From the NCBI GenBank assembly GCA_021613335.1, contig JAJTWR010000021.1, positions 851,001 through 915,000 of the forward strand: a stretch of DNA of 64,000 nucleotides, written 5' to 3'. This document shows positions 23,076 to 45,300 of the stretch, piece by piece. The notes below the pieces were generated by a model that ran no database searches, was not told the DNA's origin, and worked only from the letters and a program-made list of their open reading frames with translations. Made by a program: the position numbers and the translations under genes. The DNA comes from Whitmania pigra. Taxonomy: Eukaryota > Annelida > Clitellata > Hirudinida > Haemopidae. Within the stretch, counting starts at the first letter, position 1; every line of letters begins with the position of its first letter.

Positions 23076-24701
23076 AGATTTGCACAATAACCACTCTTCT
23101 AAATTATAATATCCTAATTTATTTAGGTGTATCTCAAATTGATCTATCCGTGCTGAAATTACTTTTTAAATTTCTCTCAAGATCTGGTATTGTATAACCT
23201 CAGAATTACATCTTTAACTTGACTCGCTACTGTTCTCTTTATCATTCCAAGTACTCTAGCAGTCTTAATCTGTTTGGCTACAAAGTTCTGGATATTTGAG
23301 ACATTTTATGCGGCTCGGTCATCACTGCTTGCAATACGGTGTTTTAAAGCAAGCATATGTCAATCACTACTTTGCTTTTTTAAGCAGAAAGGATTAAGCG
23401 GGTTTTATTTCCAAAACTAATCTAATATTTATTCTGAGATTACACTAAACAATAAGATGCATTGTAAACATAACAAAAATTACAAATGCCAGGTTAGAGT
23501 TGAGGCATCCATTCACCCACCCCAATTTCGTTAACCACATTTTTAAGAAAAACAATCGGCAATTGACACCGAATCGTCTGCTTATTATTTCGCATTTCAT
23601 GAGAAATTCGACTAGTTTAAAAAAAAAACCCAGCTGCAACCCTAATTAGCAACATCCTTTAAACCATTAACCATAATTATTAAAGATTAACAAAAGTTAT
23701 AATTGATGCCAAACTGCGACAATGGAACATCTTAAATTGAAATATTCGACATGGAGCTACTATGGAGTGACCTTGAGATAACACAATTAAGATACTACAC
23801 TTAAGATGACAAATTTCAATACTATAAGTTGACAATGAATTTCACTCTCTCATTGGTTATGGAGCAACTAGTTATACTGTAAGCTTCTAAATAGTTTGAA
23901 GTGCATATATGATAAGGAGGGAGTCCCAAGGAATTGCTTTAGACTTTATATTGTCTTCAAAATCACTTCCTTTACTGGAGGGAAGTTTCCTACAGCTTTG
24001 GTCAGCGTGCACTCCAGTCAGGAATCTGGACGGACTGGGTGTACCTCAGAGTGGTCGTCTTGTTGAAAATGGGTAGCACCTCACTTGCTTCATTCAAGTT
24101 GGCCTGTTTTGAACATCTCATCTTAAGATGGGTTAGTGAAGATAATGAGTTCAAGTCACGCTGCAAGTTGCAGTACTCGTTCGTGCAGAACCATGTAATT
24201 GAAACTATTACATAACTGTTGTTAAATATTATATATAAGTTTTAATATTTAAATGAATATTGTTTCACAAATCACTTATGGATATCTAATAAAGCCATTC
24301 ATAAGCAATTACCTACAAATCTTATTCACATAAGAATGAAATCCACACTGGGACAATACAAAATATCGTGATACAATAGTAATACACTAATTCACACTTG
24401 TATGTGAACATGCACCTCACAGATACAGTGCTAGAAAGAATGTTAAGACAAACCCCATTTTTTCCAGTAAATATCGAACAAAGCTCAAATTTAGAATAAA
24501 TGTATAATATATTTAAAGAATATAGCTCCTATATTTTTGTTTGCTTTGATAAAGAATTAAGTGCAAATTTAACAAAAAAAAACATTTTTTTCATAGAAAT
24601 ATTATTAAGACAGGTCACAAAAAACTCATGGATTTCAGTATTTTGGGAAAATTTATGTAAAACCAAATGAAAGAAAATTTTCACAATGCTTACAAATGGT
24701 T

Positions 24702-24707
24702 TTTATT
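24702..24707 (-). terminator. Candidate PDK polyadenylation signal
   Basis: AATAAA on the minus strand about 120 bp past the PDK stop codon. Confidence 0.4.
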
Positions 24708-24826
24708 TAATTGCTGAACATTTCAGCAAGATATGTTAATTTGTAAGGAAATTATCCATAAAATATATGTCTTAACAATATTTCTAGCACTCTATATACA
24801 AGTAAGCTTAGAACAACATCACTTGC

Positions 24827-35221
<10,395 letters not shown>

Positions 35222-36485
35222 TTTTATTTGGTTTGATTTCCTGGATTAGTTGCACGAGTCAATCAACTGTCATGAAAGTTGAACTATTTGTCTTTAAGAG
35301 CAGATTTCTTGAGATCTGTGAAAAACTTAGAAATTAAAAAAAACTAAAAAATTAACTTTAATGTTAGCAATAACTTAACATTAACAAATATTTGCTGAGA
35401 AGCAAATTAGAAATAAAGCATGATTTAAAACATGTAAAGTTCTAAAAATAGATCACATCTGTCCCAGTAGCCAATTCCATCTAAATTCATTTGCCTTCTT
35501 TAAATTTAAGAAATTTAAATATAAAACTCGAGTTGGTCACCTAGTTGTATTGCATAAATATTCGCAATATTTGTAAATAATCAAAAAAACATTTTCCAAT
35601 AAATAACTTATTTTAGCCCTCAATGGCGCGATAAACGCATCAAAATAATTAAGTTAAAACAAAATACTCACCCAGTTTGAGAATGTTCTCCCCTGCTAGC
35701 AGCTTTAGTAAGCAATAAAAATTTGCTTAGTTATTCTTTCATGTAATCTGTGTTTTGCAGAAATTCTTTCAATGCAGCACTAAGCACTACTTACTGAATA
35801 TTTATGACTTTTCCTTAAATCATAATTACCTAACTGAATACTAACGAACTCAAGTTCCTCTCACATAGTCGTTTTGAAAAGTTTCGACTTGGTTCTCTAC
35901 TGATCCTTATAAAGGGAGTATACAACCACGGCTCATTGTTTTTGTCAACAGCCTGTCGATAACAAAGCTGTCTTAACAGTTTTTCATTCAGTAGATGACT
36001 TTATTATTACTATTATTATTATTATCTAAATTAATTTATTGATACCTCAGAAAAAGAAATTCTTCACGAAAAGTCTGATTTAATTCGAAAAATGACTTTC
36101 GCTATGCGGCGCAAACACACGCCGAGCATGCGCAGGAATTAACTGGACCAGGTTAAACCTTCCACCTTGACATTCCACGCAGATTCATCAAAAAATGCTT
36201 TGTGAACCCTTGGAGAAAAGAAAAATTCTTGAAATCGTGAACATATTAATTTTTAAATAGTTTATCTTTAAATTTATTAGTATATGTTTCCCTATAAAAT
36301 CTGGAAAACAGAGGTATTTTTAAAGATATTAATAACTTGTTTACCTTGATAGCGTTGAATGTCACTTGACCTCTTGTGGTAAATATTAGTTTCATAAGAC
36401 TCAATGGAATAATTTTCGTTCAAAAATGTCATAATGTGATTCTGTGGTCTGAATCGAAATGTTGAAAATCATTAGGTGACAACCT
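35222..36485. other. Upstream region of PDK
   Basis: No ORF recognised. A possible non-coding first exon on the minus strand ends at 35672 with donor GTGAGT, and could splice to the acceptor AATCCAG a few bases before the PDK start codon. It also contains the palindromic GCATGCGC sequence near 36127. Confidence 0.35.
36124..36135. promoter_or_regulatory. NRF1-like site
   Basis: GAGCATGCGCAG, on the other strand CTGCGCATGCTC, close to the NRF1 consensus (TGCGCATGCGCA). NRF1 controls many nuclear genes for mitochondrial proteins, and this lies about 900 bp upstream of the mitochondrial PDK. Single-site evidence only. Confidence 0.25.
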
Positions 36486-36947
36486 TGTAGCGTACGTAAC
36501 TGCAAACTACAACTAAAAATAGATTTATGATACAAAGTTTATTTTATAAACAAGAAGTCAAATCAAAAATGAGAAAACAACAATATTAAGTCAAATGAGG
36601 AAACAAAGATATCAAGTCAAAAACGAAGAAGATAAAGGATCAAGTCAACAAAGGCCAAAGCACAAGGCCTGAGAAGAGATCACGGAAATCAAGCGAAGAG
36701 GAAGACCACTGAGGGCGAACGGATGAGTGTCTCTTCTCCTGGCTCCTTAAATAGACTTTCGCCAGGCTTTGAAACAAAGGAGTCCACTGCTACTCGCTGA
36801 GTCACTGTTGCTGTCCTGCACGTTTGTGGCCTGGCGGAGTTGTGGGCCGAGGTTCTGTGTCGGACGTTACTAGTGCTGTACGTTCCTAGTGTTGTACGCT
36901 TGGAGCTTGTGTGATGATGCAAGTAGGACGAAGTTCAGTGTCCAACA
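36486..36947 (-). repeat. 3' LTR of the Gypsy element
   Basis: 462 bp, begins TGTAGCGTACG and ends GTGTCCAACA on the plus strand. It matches 40911-41369 almost base for base. Confidence 0.95.
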
Positions 36948-36985
36948 ATACTCCCCCACCAGAGAGCAATCTGGCGAACGAAAAG

Positions 36986-39856
36986 TCAGGGCTCGTAGTC
37001 CTCGAGTTTCTTGGGCCAGTGAACTCTTCGTCCGGAGCGTGTTTGAGGTTGAGCCAGTGGTGTTGCTGGGTTGATAGCTGGGGATGGGTTGGTTGTGGGC
37101 GGAACTGAAGTCTGGGGCCGAATTGCTGGTTTCAGCCTGTCGATGGACACTGTGTCATTCCGGCCATTCTTCTTGACGACGAAGTATTTCCGATGGCGTT
37201 CTTGGACGTCAAAGGGACCGTCATATGGTGGGCTCAGCGGCGGTTTGTGAGAATCGACCCGGACGAATACTTGTGGTGTCGTGGCCAGGTCCTTCGGGAT
37301 GTACGCGGGTTGTTGCCGTTGTCTTGGTTGTTGCGGCCTGAGACCCTGCATTTGCTCCCTCAGACGATCCACGAAGCCTGACTGTCCCATCGGCGGGTTG
37401 GAGTCGCTTGCTGGTGAAAACTCTCCTGGTAATCTCAACGCCGTCCCGTAGACCAGCTCGGCTGGAGAGCATTGAAGGTCTTCTTTGACGGTTGCTCGGA
37501 TCCCCAGAAGAGCCATGGGTAGGAGATCTGTCCAGGTGTTGGTGGCGTTCTGTGCGATGAGTGCTGCCTTGAGTTGACGGTGGAAACGTTCCACCATTCC
37601 GTTAGCAGCAGGATGGTATGCCGTTGTTTTTACGTGGCGGATGCCTAACAACTTGCACCACTGATGAAACATGTGTGAGGAAAATTGGCTACCCCGGTCC
37701 GTGGTGATGGTTTCCGGCACTCCAAAGTTGGAAATCCATGAGAGCATGAAATTCTTGACGATGGCTTCCGTTGAGGTGTCGGAAAGGGGTATAGCCATGG
37801 GCCATCTTGTGAATCGATCCACGCATGTGAGGATGTGTGTGTGTCCCTCCGATGACGGAAGTGGTCCCACCAGGTCCAAATGGATGTGTTGGAAGCGGCA
37901 GCTTGGCAGAGGGAATGTTGCTGGTGGCGTCGTAGTGTGTCGGTGGATCTTGCTCTTCTGGCACGCCAGACACTCTCGGCACCATGCTCTGATGTCCTTG
38001 TCCATGTTCGGCCAGACGAAGCGTTGCCTCACCAGTTTTGACGTTGCACGGGCACCTGGGTGTGATAAAGAGTGTAGGCTCAGAAATACCTTGTGACGCA
38101 GCTTCTCTGGTACGAGCGGTCTGTGCACTCCTGTTGAGACGTCGACGAAGATGTTGCCGTGGCTGGATGGTAGTGGGACCTCGATGATCTCCAGGGATGG
38201 CGTGTCGATCTGGAGCTGGGTCTCTGCAGCTTGGTGTGCGGCTATCTCTTGTAGATCGATGGTTGTGACGGCGTTGACGTCGGTGCGCGACAGTGCATCT
38301 GCCACGACATTCTGGTCTCCTTTGATGTGCCTGATGTCGGCTGCAAACTGACTGAGGAAATCCAGATGCCGCATTTCTCTGGGAGAGTACCGGCTGGATC
38401 CGCTCTTGTAAGCAAATGTGAGCGGCTTGTGGTCCGTGTAGATTGTAAATTGACGACCTTCCAGAAGGTGTTGGAAGTGCTTCACGGCCAGGTACATCGC
38501 CAACAGCTCCCTGCCGAACGTGCTGTACCGCGTCTCCGTCGGGCTGAACTTCTTGGAGAAAAACGCCACCGGTGTAGTGAGGCCACCTTGCACTTGTTCC
38601 AGGACCGCTCCAGCTGCATCGTCGGAAGCGTCTGTGAGGAGTTGTAGGTGGCTGTCCTTGTCCAAGAATGCGAGACGGGTGGCGGACTGCACAGCATCTT
38701 TGATTTTCTGGAATGCTTGCAACTGGACCGGGTTTAGAGACACTGCGGCCTTGCTCTTCGAGTTCTGCTTCTTGAACATGCTGGTCAAAGGAGCGAGCAT
38801 GTCGGCGCAGTGCGGGATGAATCTCCTGTAGAAGTTGACCAGACCCACGAATCGCCGTAGTTGTGTAAGCGTCTCCGGTTGCTTGTACTCTGTGATGGCC
38901 TTGACATTGTCCGGAAGTGGCTGTATGCCGTCCGAACTCACAGAGTGTCCCAGAAATGTTGTGGATGCGACAGCAAACTCACACTTGTCCATGTTCACCG
39001 TGAGGTGGAAATCAGTGAACCTCTCCAGCACCTGCTCCAGATGTACGAGATGCTCCTCCATCGACGAACTGGCAATTAGTACGTCGTCGATGTAGACGAA
39101 TACAAAATCTAGCCCTCGGAGTATCTCGTCCATGAAGCGCTGGAAAGACTGAGCTGCATTCCTGAGTCCGAACGGTAGCCGGATGAATTCGTACAGGCCG
39201 AACGGTGTGGTGATGGCGGTCTTGGGTATGTCCTCTTCTGCGATGGGGATGTGGTGGTAGGCCCGGACGAGATCGATTCTGGAAAAAACCTGTGCGTTGG
39301 TCAGGCCGTTTGTGAAATCGTGTAGGTGAGGAATGGGGTATCTGTCCGGGACCGTGTGTGCATTCAGTGCTCTGTAATCCCCACATGGTCTCCAGTCCCC
39401 TGAAGATTTTGGGACCATGTGCAGAGGTGATGACCATGGGCTGGAAGAGGGGCGGATGATTCCCAGCTGGAGCATGTGCTCGAACTCCGCCTTGGCCATC
39501 TTGAACTTGTCGGGGTGGAGACGGCGTGGCTTGGAGAACACAGGTGGGCCGTCTGTGACAATGTGATGTTTGACCTGATGCGTGACGCTCTCGTTGAAAT
39601 TGGAAGGCCTGCCCAGTGACGGAAACTTCTCCAAAAGCCCGGTGATGAGGTTGGTTGTCGCTCGCGCCAGGTGGACGTGGGTTGGAGGTGCTGCACTGAT
39701 TGCTCCCACGACCGATAGAGTTGTCTTGTTGTCTATGAGCCTCTTGTTGAACATGTCGACGTTCAGGTTGAAATGCCCCAGAAAATCTGCCCCAATGATT
39801 GGCGACTGCACATCGGCGACGACGAAGATCCACTGGAACTTACGTCTCAAACCCAA
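36986..39856 (-). CDS. pol: Gypsy pol: reverse transcriptase, RNase H, integrase
   Basis: Open frame of about 950 codons, open a further 100 nt upstream without a start. Order seen: end of the protease region ([13 protein letters not shown]), RT with [17 protein letters not shown] and the YIDD active site, RNase H ([24 protein letters not shown]), HHCC integrase zinc finger (HPGAR...CRECLACQ), and the integrase core with Asp (HLDLVG), Asp (TTDRGSQF) and Glu ([10 protein letters not shown]). A GPY/F-like PPYDGPF follows and the tail is Pro-rich. All catalytic positions I can check are present. It has no ATG at a natural start and needs a frame change from the protease segment. Confidence 0.93.
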   Translation of the reverse strand: MGLRRKFQWIFVVADVQSPIIGADFLGHFNLNVDMFNKRLIDNKTTLSVVGAISAAPPTHVHLARATTNLITGLLEKFPSLGRPSNFNESVTHQVKHHIVTDGPPVFSKPRRLHPDKFKMAKAEFEHMLQLGIIRPSSSPWSSPLHMVPKSSGDWRPCGDYRALNAHTVPDRYPIPHLHDFTNGLTNAQVFSRIDLVRAYHHIPIAEEDIPKTAITTPFGLYEFIRLPFGLRNAAQSFQRFMDEILRGLDFVFVYIDDVLIASSSMEEHLVHLEQVLERFTDFHLTVNMDKCEFAVASTTFLGHSVSSDGIQPLPDNVKAITEYKQPETLTQLRRFVGLVNFYRRFIPHCADMLAPLTSMFKKQNSKSKAAVSLNPVQLQAFQKIKDAVQSATRLAFLDKDSHLQLLTDASDDAAGAVLEQVQGGLTTPVAFFSKKFSPTETRYSTFGRELLAMYLAVKHFQHLLEGRQFTIYTDHKPLTFAYKSGSSRYSPREMRHLDFLSQFAADIRHIKGDQNVVADALSRTDVNAVTTIDLQEIAAHQAAETQLQIDTPSLEIIEVPLPSSHGNIFVDVSTGVHRPLVPEKLRHKVFLSLHSLSHPGARATSKLVRQRFVWPNMDKDIRAWCRECLACQKSKIHRHTTTPPATFPLPSCRFQHIHLDLVGPLPSSEGHTHILTCVDRFTRWPMAIPLSDTSTEAIVKNFMLSWISNFGVPETITTDRGSQFSSHMFHQWCKLLGIRHVKTTAYHPAANGMVERFHRQLKAALIAQNATNTWTDLLPMALLGIRATVKEDLQCSPAELVYGTALRLPGEFSPASDSNPPMGQSGFVDRLREQMQGLRPQQPRQRQQPAYIPKDLATTPQVFVRVDSHKPPLSPPYDGPFDVQERHRKYFVVKKNGRNDTVSIDRLKPAIRPQTSVPPTTNPSPAINPATPLAQPQTRSGRRVHWPKKLEDYEP

Positions 39857-39858
39857 AT

Positions 39859-40161
39859 CTAACGACAGGGATTTTTGACCGTAAGTCCTAATCGTCGTGC
39901 CGTTGGCAGCCTGCAGCGTGAAGGGTGATGTCTGGAGCGTGTGTGCTGGGGAGGCGGAGGGATGACGCTGACCTCAGACCCGGTGTCGACGAGAAACTTC
40001 AGGCCGTTGGAAACGTCATCGATGAGGAACAGGCGACTTCCATGATGTTGGCCAGAGGCAGCCGTCGCAGCTACTGCCCGGCCCTGGAGTTTGATGGCTG
40101 GAAGGAGCAGGGCTGTTCGCAGCGTTGAGCCTTCTCCCGGTATGTGGCATGGTACCAGCAC
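39859..40161 (-). CDS. Gypsy aspartic protease segment
   Basis: Short frame between gag and pol holding the retropepsin active site [14 protein letters not shown]. It is offset by one frame from gag (overlapping about 40071-40161) and again from pol (break near 39955-39960, in a C-rich stretch). Related elements usually read gag-pro-pol in one frame or with one shift, so at least one break is probably damage. Confidence 0.75.
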   Translation of the reverse strand: MLVPCHIPGEGSTLRTALLLPAIKLQGRAVAATAASGQHHGSRLFLIDDVSNGLKFLVDTGSEVSVIPPPPQHTRSRHHPSRCRLPTARRLGLTVKNPCR

Positions 40162-40883
40162 ATGCCCGGTGTGTTGCTGCGTCTTGCTTTGGATCTGCTT
40201 CTGCTGCGGGGTCGGGTGTGTCGCCTGGGCTCCGCTATGGTGGTCTCCAGCCTGGCCAGCCTGTCGGTGATCCTCTGAAGCTTGAGGCTGATGTCCTCCA
40301 TGGTGGTCTGTCCTTGGAGAGGGGCCGTCACCACCCGTGAGACTGTGGGGTCTGTGTAGGCGTCCATGACTTGGTCCGCCAGGATGGACTGTTCCAGGAG
40401 GCTTTTGTCGTGGACGGTCGCCAGCATGGACCGGACGTGAGGTGGCAGCTTATCAACCCACAGCTGCCGGAGGATGGCCTCGTCCATGGAATTGTCGCCC
40501 AGCAGTGTCTTCATGTGTCGAAGGAGTTGGCTGGGTAGCCGACCTTCCAGGTGGACTGCGCTGAAGAGGCTCCTCAGCCTTGTCTGTTGGGATTGTCCGC
40601 AGCGCTTCAGGATGGCCTCCTTGAGACCGGTGTACGGCCTCTCGCTTGGAACCTCGTAGATTAGGTCCTGGACTTGCTCCGACACGTGGAAGGGTAGATT
40701 TTGTACCACGTATGCGTACCGCTGAGTCTCGTCCTTCAGGCGTTGTGTGTGAAACAACGCCTCGATGTGGGCGAACCACAGTCTTGGGTTTGCTGTGAAG
40801 AACGGCGGCAACTGCATGCTGACTGCTGTCACACGTGGTAGAGCTCCGGCCTCCTCTGACGTCAGGTTGATTAGATCTTCCAT
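40071..40883 (-). CDS. gag: Gypsy Gag-like protein
   Basis: 270-codon ORF starting with ATG 28 nt inside the 5' LTR boundary. It contains a capsid-like region (PPFFTANPRLWFAHIEALF, LPFHVSEQVQDLI, LWVDKLPPHVRSML) and a basic Arg/Ser segment, then a zinc-knuckle-like CWYH...CEQPC of the kind found in this group instead of a standard CCHC knuckle. The stop follows soon after the knuckle, where the protease frame takes over. Confidence 0.85.
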   Translation of the reverse strand: MEDLINLTSEEAGALPRVTAVSMQLPPFFTANPRLWFAHIEALFHTQRLKDETQRYAYVVQNLPFHVSEQVQDLIYEVPSERPYTGLKEAILKRCGQSQQTRLRSLFSAVHLEGRLPSQLLRHMKTLLGDNSMDEAILRQLWVDKLPPHVRSMLATVHDKSLLEQSILADQVMDAYTDPTVSRVVTAPLQGQTTMEDISLKLQRITDRLARLETTIAEPRRHTRPRSRSRSKARRSNTPGMCWYHATYREKAQRCEQPCSFQPSNSRAGQ

Positions 40884-40910
40884 GTCTCTTCTTTGTCGGG
40901 GTCACCAATT

Positions 40911-41369
40911 TGTAGCGTACGTAACTGCAAAACAACTAAAAATAGATTTATGATACAAGTTTATTTTATAAACAAGAAGTCAAATCAAAAATGAGAAAAC
41001 AACAATATTAAGTCAAATGAGGAAACAAAGATATCAAGTCAAAAACGAAGAAGATAAAGGATCAAGTCAACAAAGGCCAAAGCACAAGGCCTGAGAAGAG
41101 ATCACGGAAATCAAGCAAGCGAAGGAAGACCACTGAGGGCGAACGGATGAGTGTCTTCTCCTGGCTCCTTAAATAGACTTTCGCCAGGCTTTGAAACAAA
41201 GGAGTCCACTGCTACTCGCTGAGTCACTGTTGCTGTCCTGCACGTTTGTGGCCTGGCGGAGTTGTGGGCCGAGGTTCTGTGTCGGACGTTACTAGTGCTG
41301 TACGTTCCTAGTGTTGTACGCTTGGAGCTTGTGTGATGATGCAAGTAGGACGAAGTTCAGTGTCCAACA
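40911..41369 (-). repeat. 5' LTR of the Gypsy element
   Basis: 459 bp, near-identical to 36486-36947. It contains CTCCTTAAATAGACTTTC, a possible promoter core on either strand. Confidence 0.95.
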
Positions 41370-41687
41370 ACCTTTCATCTAAATGAAATGCCATGTTTAA
41401 TGAGTGGAATGTTATGCTTTAAAAATGTCATTACGTCACAGGTGTTTACAATTGTTTTTGGACAGATTTTTTCAGTGTTTGCGAAGCAATCAAAGGAATT
41501 GAATTATTCTCGAACTGCATTATCCTTGATGAAGGAAAATTCCAACAGGAATAATTGCAATCTCGAATGTTGCAGAAGTTACACATGAAAACTAAAGTGT
41601 CTTCGCAAGAAAATATTTGATAAATATTCGAAAAAATAACCGAATTGTTTTAATTACTTAAAGACTGATTTTTTTTTAGGCGACTTA

Positions 41688-42136
41688 GAGACGTAATTTG
41701 GGGGAGGGACAAAAAATCACCATGACTTTAGACGCAAAAAAGGTAATCTCACTTTTTATCCCTCCCCAGTATTTTGGCTTGAAGAAAAATAAAAGGTCCT
41801 CCCCTCAAGCTATGTGAGGGTTTGCCCCCCCCCCCCAGTGGCGCTAATAGGAGGGACCCTGCAATTTTTCCAAATCCGATGAGTTTTTTTTTTAAATTAT
41901 TAAAGATACAAAAAAAGACTGCAAACAGAAGATAGTCAAACTCATAACAATAATAATAATAATTTGTCCTATCTTTAATTTTTTATTAATTATAATTGGT
42001 AGTTTTGATTTGAACAGTTTCAAAAATTTTTCGACTGCGTCGGGCTTACGTCCCTTTTCTAAACTTGAGTCCCCTCAACATTTTTCGCTGGTTGCGCCAC
42101 TGCCTCCCTTTTGGAAAAAGCTGAAATGACGTCCTT
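41688..42136 (+). mobile_element. hAT-like MITE, CAGGGACGT family, with a nested insertion
   Basis: Starts GAGACGTAATTTGGGGG and ends GAAATGACGTCCTT. It is flanked by perfect 8-bp repeats GCGACTTA at 41680-41687 and 42137-42144. The interior aligns with the 125-bp copy at 18591 but is split by the element at 41836-42102. It lies just upstream of UCHL5. Confidence 0.85.
41836..42102. mobile_element. Nested MITE with CAGTGGCGC termini, 267 bp
   Basis: Perfect 9-bp inverted termini CAGTGGCGC and GCGCCACTG. Removing it leaves the interior of the host MITE colinear with its relative at 18591. Flanks CCCCCCCC and CCTCCCTT match at six of eight, so the duplication is blurred by the C-run. A terminus-like relative occurs at 22451. 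Confidence 0.75.
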
Positions 42137-42341
42137 GCGACTTAATAAATTTTACATTATAGTAAATTAAATATTTTGTTTTTAAATTAAAAATAGTTTA
42201 TAAACTATAACAGTTTTTAAAAACAAATATTTTGTATCAGTCACATAGGTTGGTGTTATATAAGCATGTAAAAGTGCACTCTCACCGTCAAGCGATAATT
42301 CAAAAAAACATAACTGAATATCGCACACGTGAAATTCTGAA

Positions 42342-45300
42342 ATGGCTGACTGGTGCTTAATTGAGAGTGACCCAGGAGTATTTACTGAGTTGCTTCAACA
42401 ATTTGGTACGATTTATTAAAAACCAACAGGCTTCCTGCTCAAACTCGATCAAACTCTGATCATTATTTTTATTATATTTAATGTTTGCGTTTTCCATAGT
42501 TTTATACAGTTTGAGTATTTGTGTCAAACGTTTAAAATAACATGAAATTTAAATTTTGGATTTTATTAATTTATGTAACATGTCATCCAATAATACTGAA
42601 TATGTTATATAAAGCTTAGTTAATTAGTCCTCATGATCACAAGCTCAAGTTGAAATGAATTATATATTGATTGATGATGTGTTTTTCTTGAAGTTTACAT
42701 GAGTTTTTCATCTCAGGTGTTGTTGGAGCTCAAGTTGATGAAGTTTGGTCACTGGATGACCTGGAAAATAAAAAGTTATTTTTTATTTTAATTGTTCTCT
42801 TTTTTTTTTATTCTGAGTGATAAATATTTAAGTAATGTATACGTTAAATAATTAAAAATTACAATTTTACATTTGTTTATGTAATGGGTAATTGCCTCAA
42901 TACTTGTTGTTAAACACAAGACATTGACCTTCAATCCTCAGACCAATATATGGCATCATTTTCCTCTTCAAGTGGACTCCGGGTGTGCCATGCCAGGGTA
43001 AGGTGATTGACGAAGGAAGGCATTTGGACATCTACTTCACTAAACAGGTAATGAATTATTAATCACATTGCTTATTTGCTCACTCATATTTGAATGTAAT
43101 TATTCTGATAACTTATTCTACATTTGACCAACTACTGAGTTTCTGGGAATTTGTGATTTTTTTCATTTTTTTGATGTCGCAATATTTTTGATTGACTTGA
43201 TTGTCAATTCTATGTCATAAATATTAAAAGCATTAGCATCCTAAACAATTAAAAAGTTCTAATTAATACCTTATTACAAAACAAATCATAACTTCCCATT
43301 GACACACCACCATAGCTCCAAGGTTATGTATTAATTAAACCCTTCATTTCTTACAATGATGGTGCACACATAACCACAGTAAACACCTCATCATGTAACG
43401 CCATTTAACCTGTCACCAGGTGATCAACAATGCGTGTGCCACCCAAGCACTCCTCAGCATCCTCCTCAACATCAATGACCCCAACATCCAATTGGGTGAT
43501 ACCTTGACCTCTTTCAAGACATTCACTCAGACCTTTGACCCTGTGGTAAGCATTAAACCTATAGTTATTGACTGTGATGGTGATTATGTTAATTATGATG
43601 ATGACAATGGTGATTATTATGGTGATGAGGAAGAATTAGTGTTAAAATAAAAAAGATTAGTTATACATTAAGCAATACATGGTTGCCTATTATTAAATAA
43701 TAATAATTATTGATAAATGTATTTATATTTCTTTTTGCAGTCGAGGGGAATTGCACTCAGCAACTCTGATACGATTCGAATGGTCCACAATAGTTTTGCA
43801 AAGTAAGTGTTGACTCATCATCACTCATATTTATGAGTGAATATCACATTAAATTAAATTAATTTGTCATGTAAATTGAATTATTGAAACATTTCCCCAT
43901 GAAAGACCTTACGTACATCTTTTGAAAGGCCTTCACTGATTGAATTCGATGAGAAGGGAGTCTCGAAGAAGGACGAGGACGTCTTCCATTACGTGGTTTA
44001 CCTGCCGTGCAAGGGAAGGCTTTACGAACTCGATGGGCTTCAGGATGGACCCATCGACCACGGTGAGTGGTGATGCGATCATACAGTGAATGATTCTGGT
44101 GATATGAGTGCTGAGCCAATGATAAATCAAGGTGTGCTTCGTTTGATGATGATAAGGATTGCTAACCGTAAAAATCTAAGGTCACCTTCATTCACAATCC
44201 AAATTCACTCTTTATTGTTTTTAGCCTTTGTTCCATAAATACAACAATTTGTTGTTGCTTATTTTGTGTTTTTGTTTATTTCAGGAGCCGTCGGTGAGGA
44301 CTGGGTTTCGGCATTGAAGCCGATTTTAAACAGTCGAATTGAAGAGTGAGTCGATTCTTGGATGCCTGATGATGTTGCTTAATTATTGTTATTATTGTTA
44401 TAGTGTTGTTATTAACCCTCTCAGTGTTATGCTACTTATCTTGTTAATCATTTAAGTAGAATTTCTTTCTCTGGTCACTTTAGTTACAATGGTTAACTGA
44501 GTGATAATGCCACTGGTAATTACCATAAAATAATGATTTTATTGACAAAGTAATGATCATGATGCCGATAATTCTGTCTTTTCCAGCAAGGGAGGTCTCC
44601 TGTACAACTTGATGGTTCTCACATCAGACAGGAAAAAGTTCTACGAAACTAAAATTGTGGAGCTGACAGAACTCGGAAACTCTGTAATTATTCATTATTC
44701 ATTTGAATGTTTTATGCTTCTAATTATGCATCTGTTAATATTCAAGCAGTCGCCTCTCAGTATTGACATGCATGAAGGTTTTCTGTAATTCCATTGGCTC
44801 ACTTTAGAGCTTGCTAAAACGTCATTTATGGTAATGATTGCACCAAAATTATTGCTACAATAATTGGATTTCCTAAGCTTACAAAAATTAAATATTGTAA
44901 ATTATTATTTTTGTAATGCATTTGACATTCACTCATAATCTTTGAGTGACATTACGTTTGACAATCTCTGATTACTAAATTACCCTAAACATTTGTTCAC
45001 TAATCACACAATTACCATCATGTTTTGTTGAATATTAAATTTATCTCCAAAATGAATTCAAATTCCTTTCAGAATCAGAAAGCAGATGACACAGCACTGA
45101 CTTTGAGTGATTACGAGGCACTTTTGAGTCAAGAAATTGAGAAAAGGGAGATGTACAAGGTGAGTGCAATAAATTAACTTTAATTCTTAAGATACTAGTA
45201 GCATAAATAATAAATTAAATTAACATTAATTCTTAAGATTTTGTTATCATAAATAATTAGATATCTATGCCAGTAACTCATTAACATTTTCACCTTTTGA

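Larger units (their letters stand above)
22246..24826. other. Intergenic region between the RING gene and PDK
   Basis: Contains a lone terminus-like CAGTGGCGTACCAAGGGAGG at 22451 (hAT-like, no partner found), a tRNA-like SINE (22976-23075), the right member of a direct repeat pair at 23286-23361, and minus-strand AATAAA at 24702-24707 that could serve PDK. A stretch around 24.0-24.15 kb is less AT-rich but was not identified. Confidence 0.5.
36486..41369 (-). mobile_element. Gypsy-type LTR retrotransposon, near full length
   Basis: Full element of about 4.9 kb on the minus strand: two LTRs of about 460 bp with TG...CA ends, flanking ACCT (or AACCT) on both sides as target duplication, a primer-binding-site-like TGGTGACCCCGAC next to the 5' LTR (40911 side), a gag ORF, protease, and RT-RNase H-integrase. 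A purine tract GGTGGGGGAGTA precedes the 3' LTR (36947 side). By eye the LTRs differ only by a few small indels, so the insertion is young. Gag, protease and RT lie in three different frames. Confidence 0.95.

Noticed and set aside
24000..24180. Possible LINE ORF2 tail (ASFKLACFEHLILRW)
   Set aside because: Only a weak resemblance; no W-N-x-LP block and no target duplication.
39012..39833. 273-codon minus-strand ORF in another frame of pol
   Set aside because: Overlaps the RT coding frame; its Arg/Pro/His-rich content is typical of an alternative frame of a GC-richer gene.
37193..39878. Several plus-strand ORFs of 60-140 codons
   Set aside because: They are antisense shadows of the Gypsy pol frame and show no family motif.
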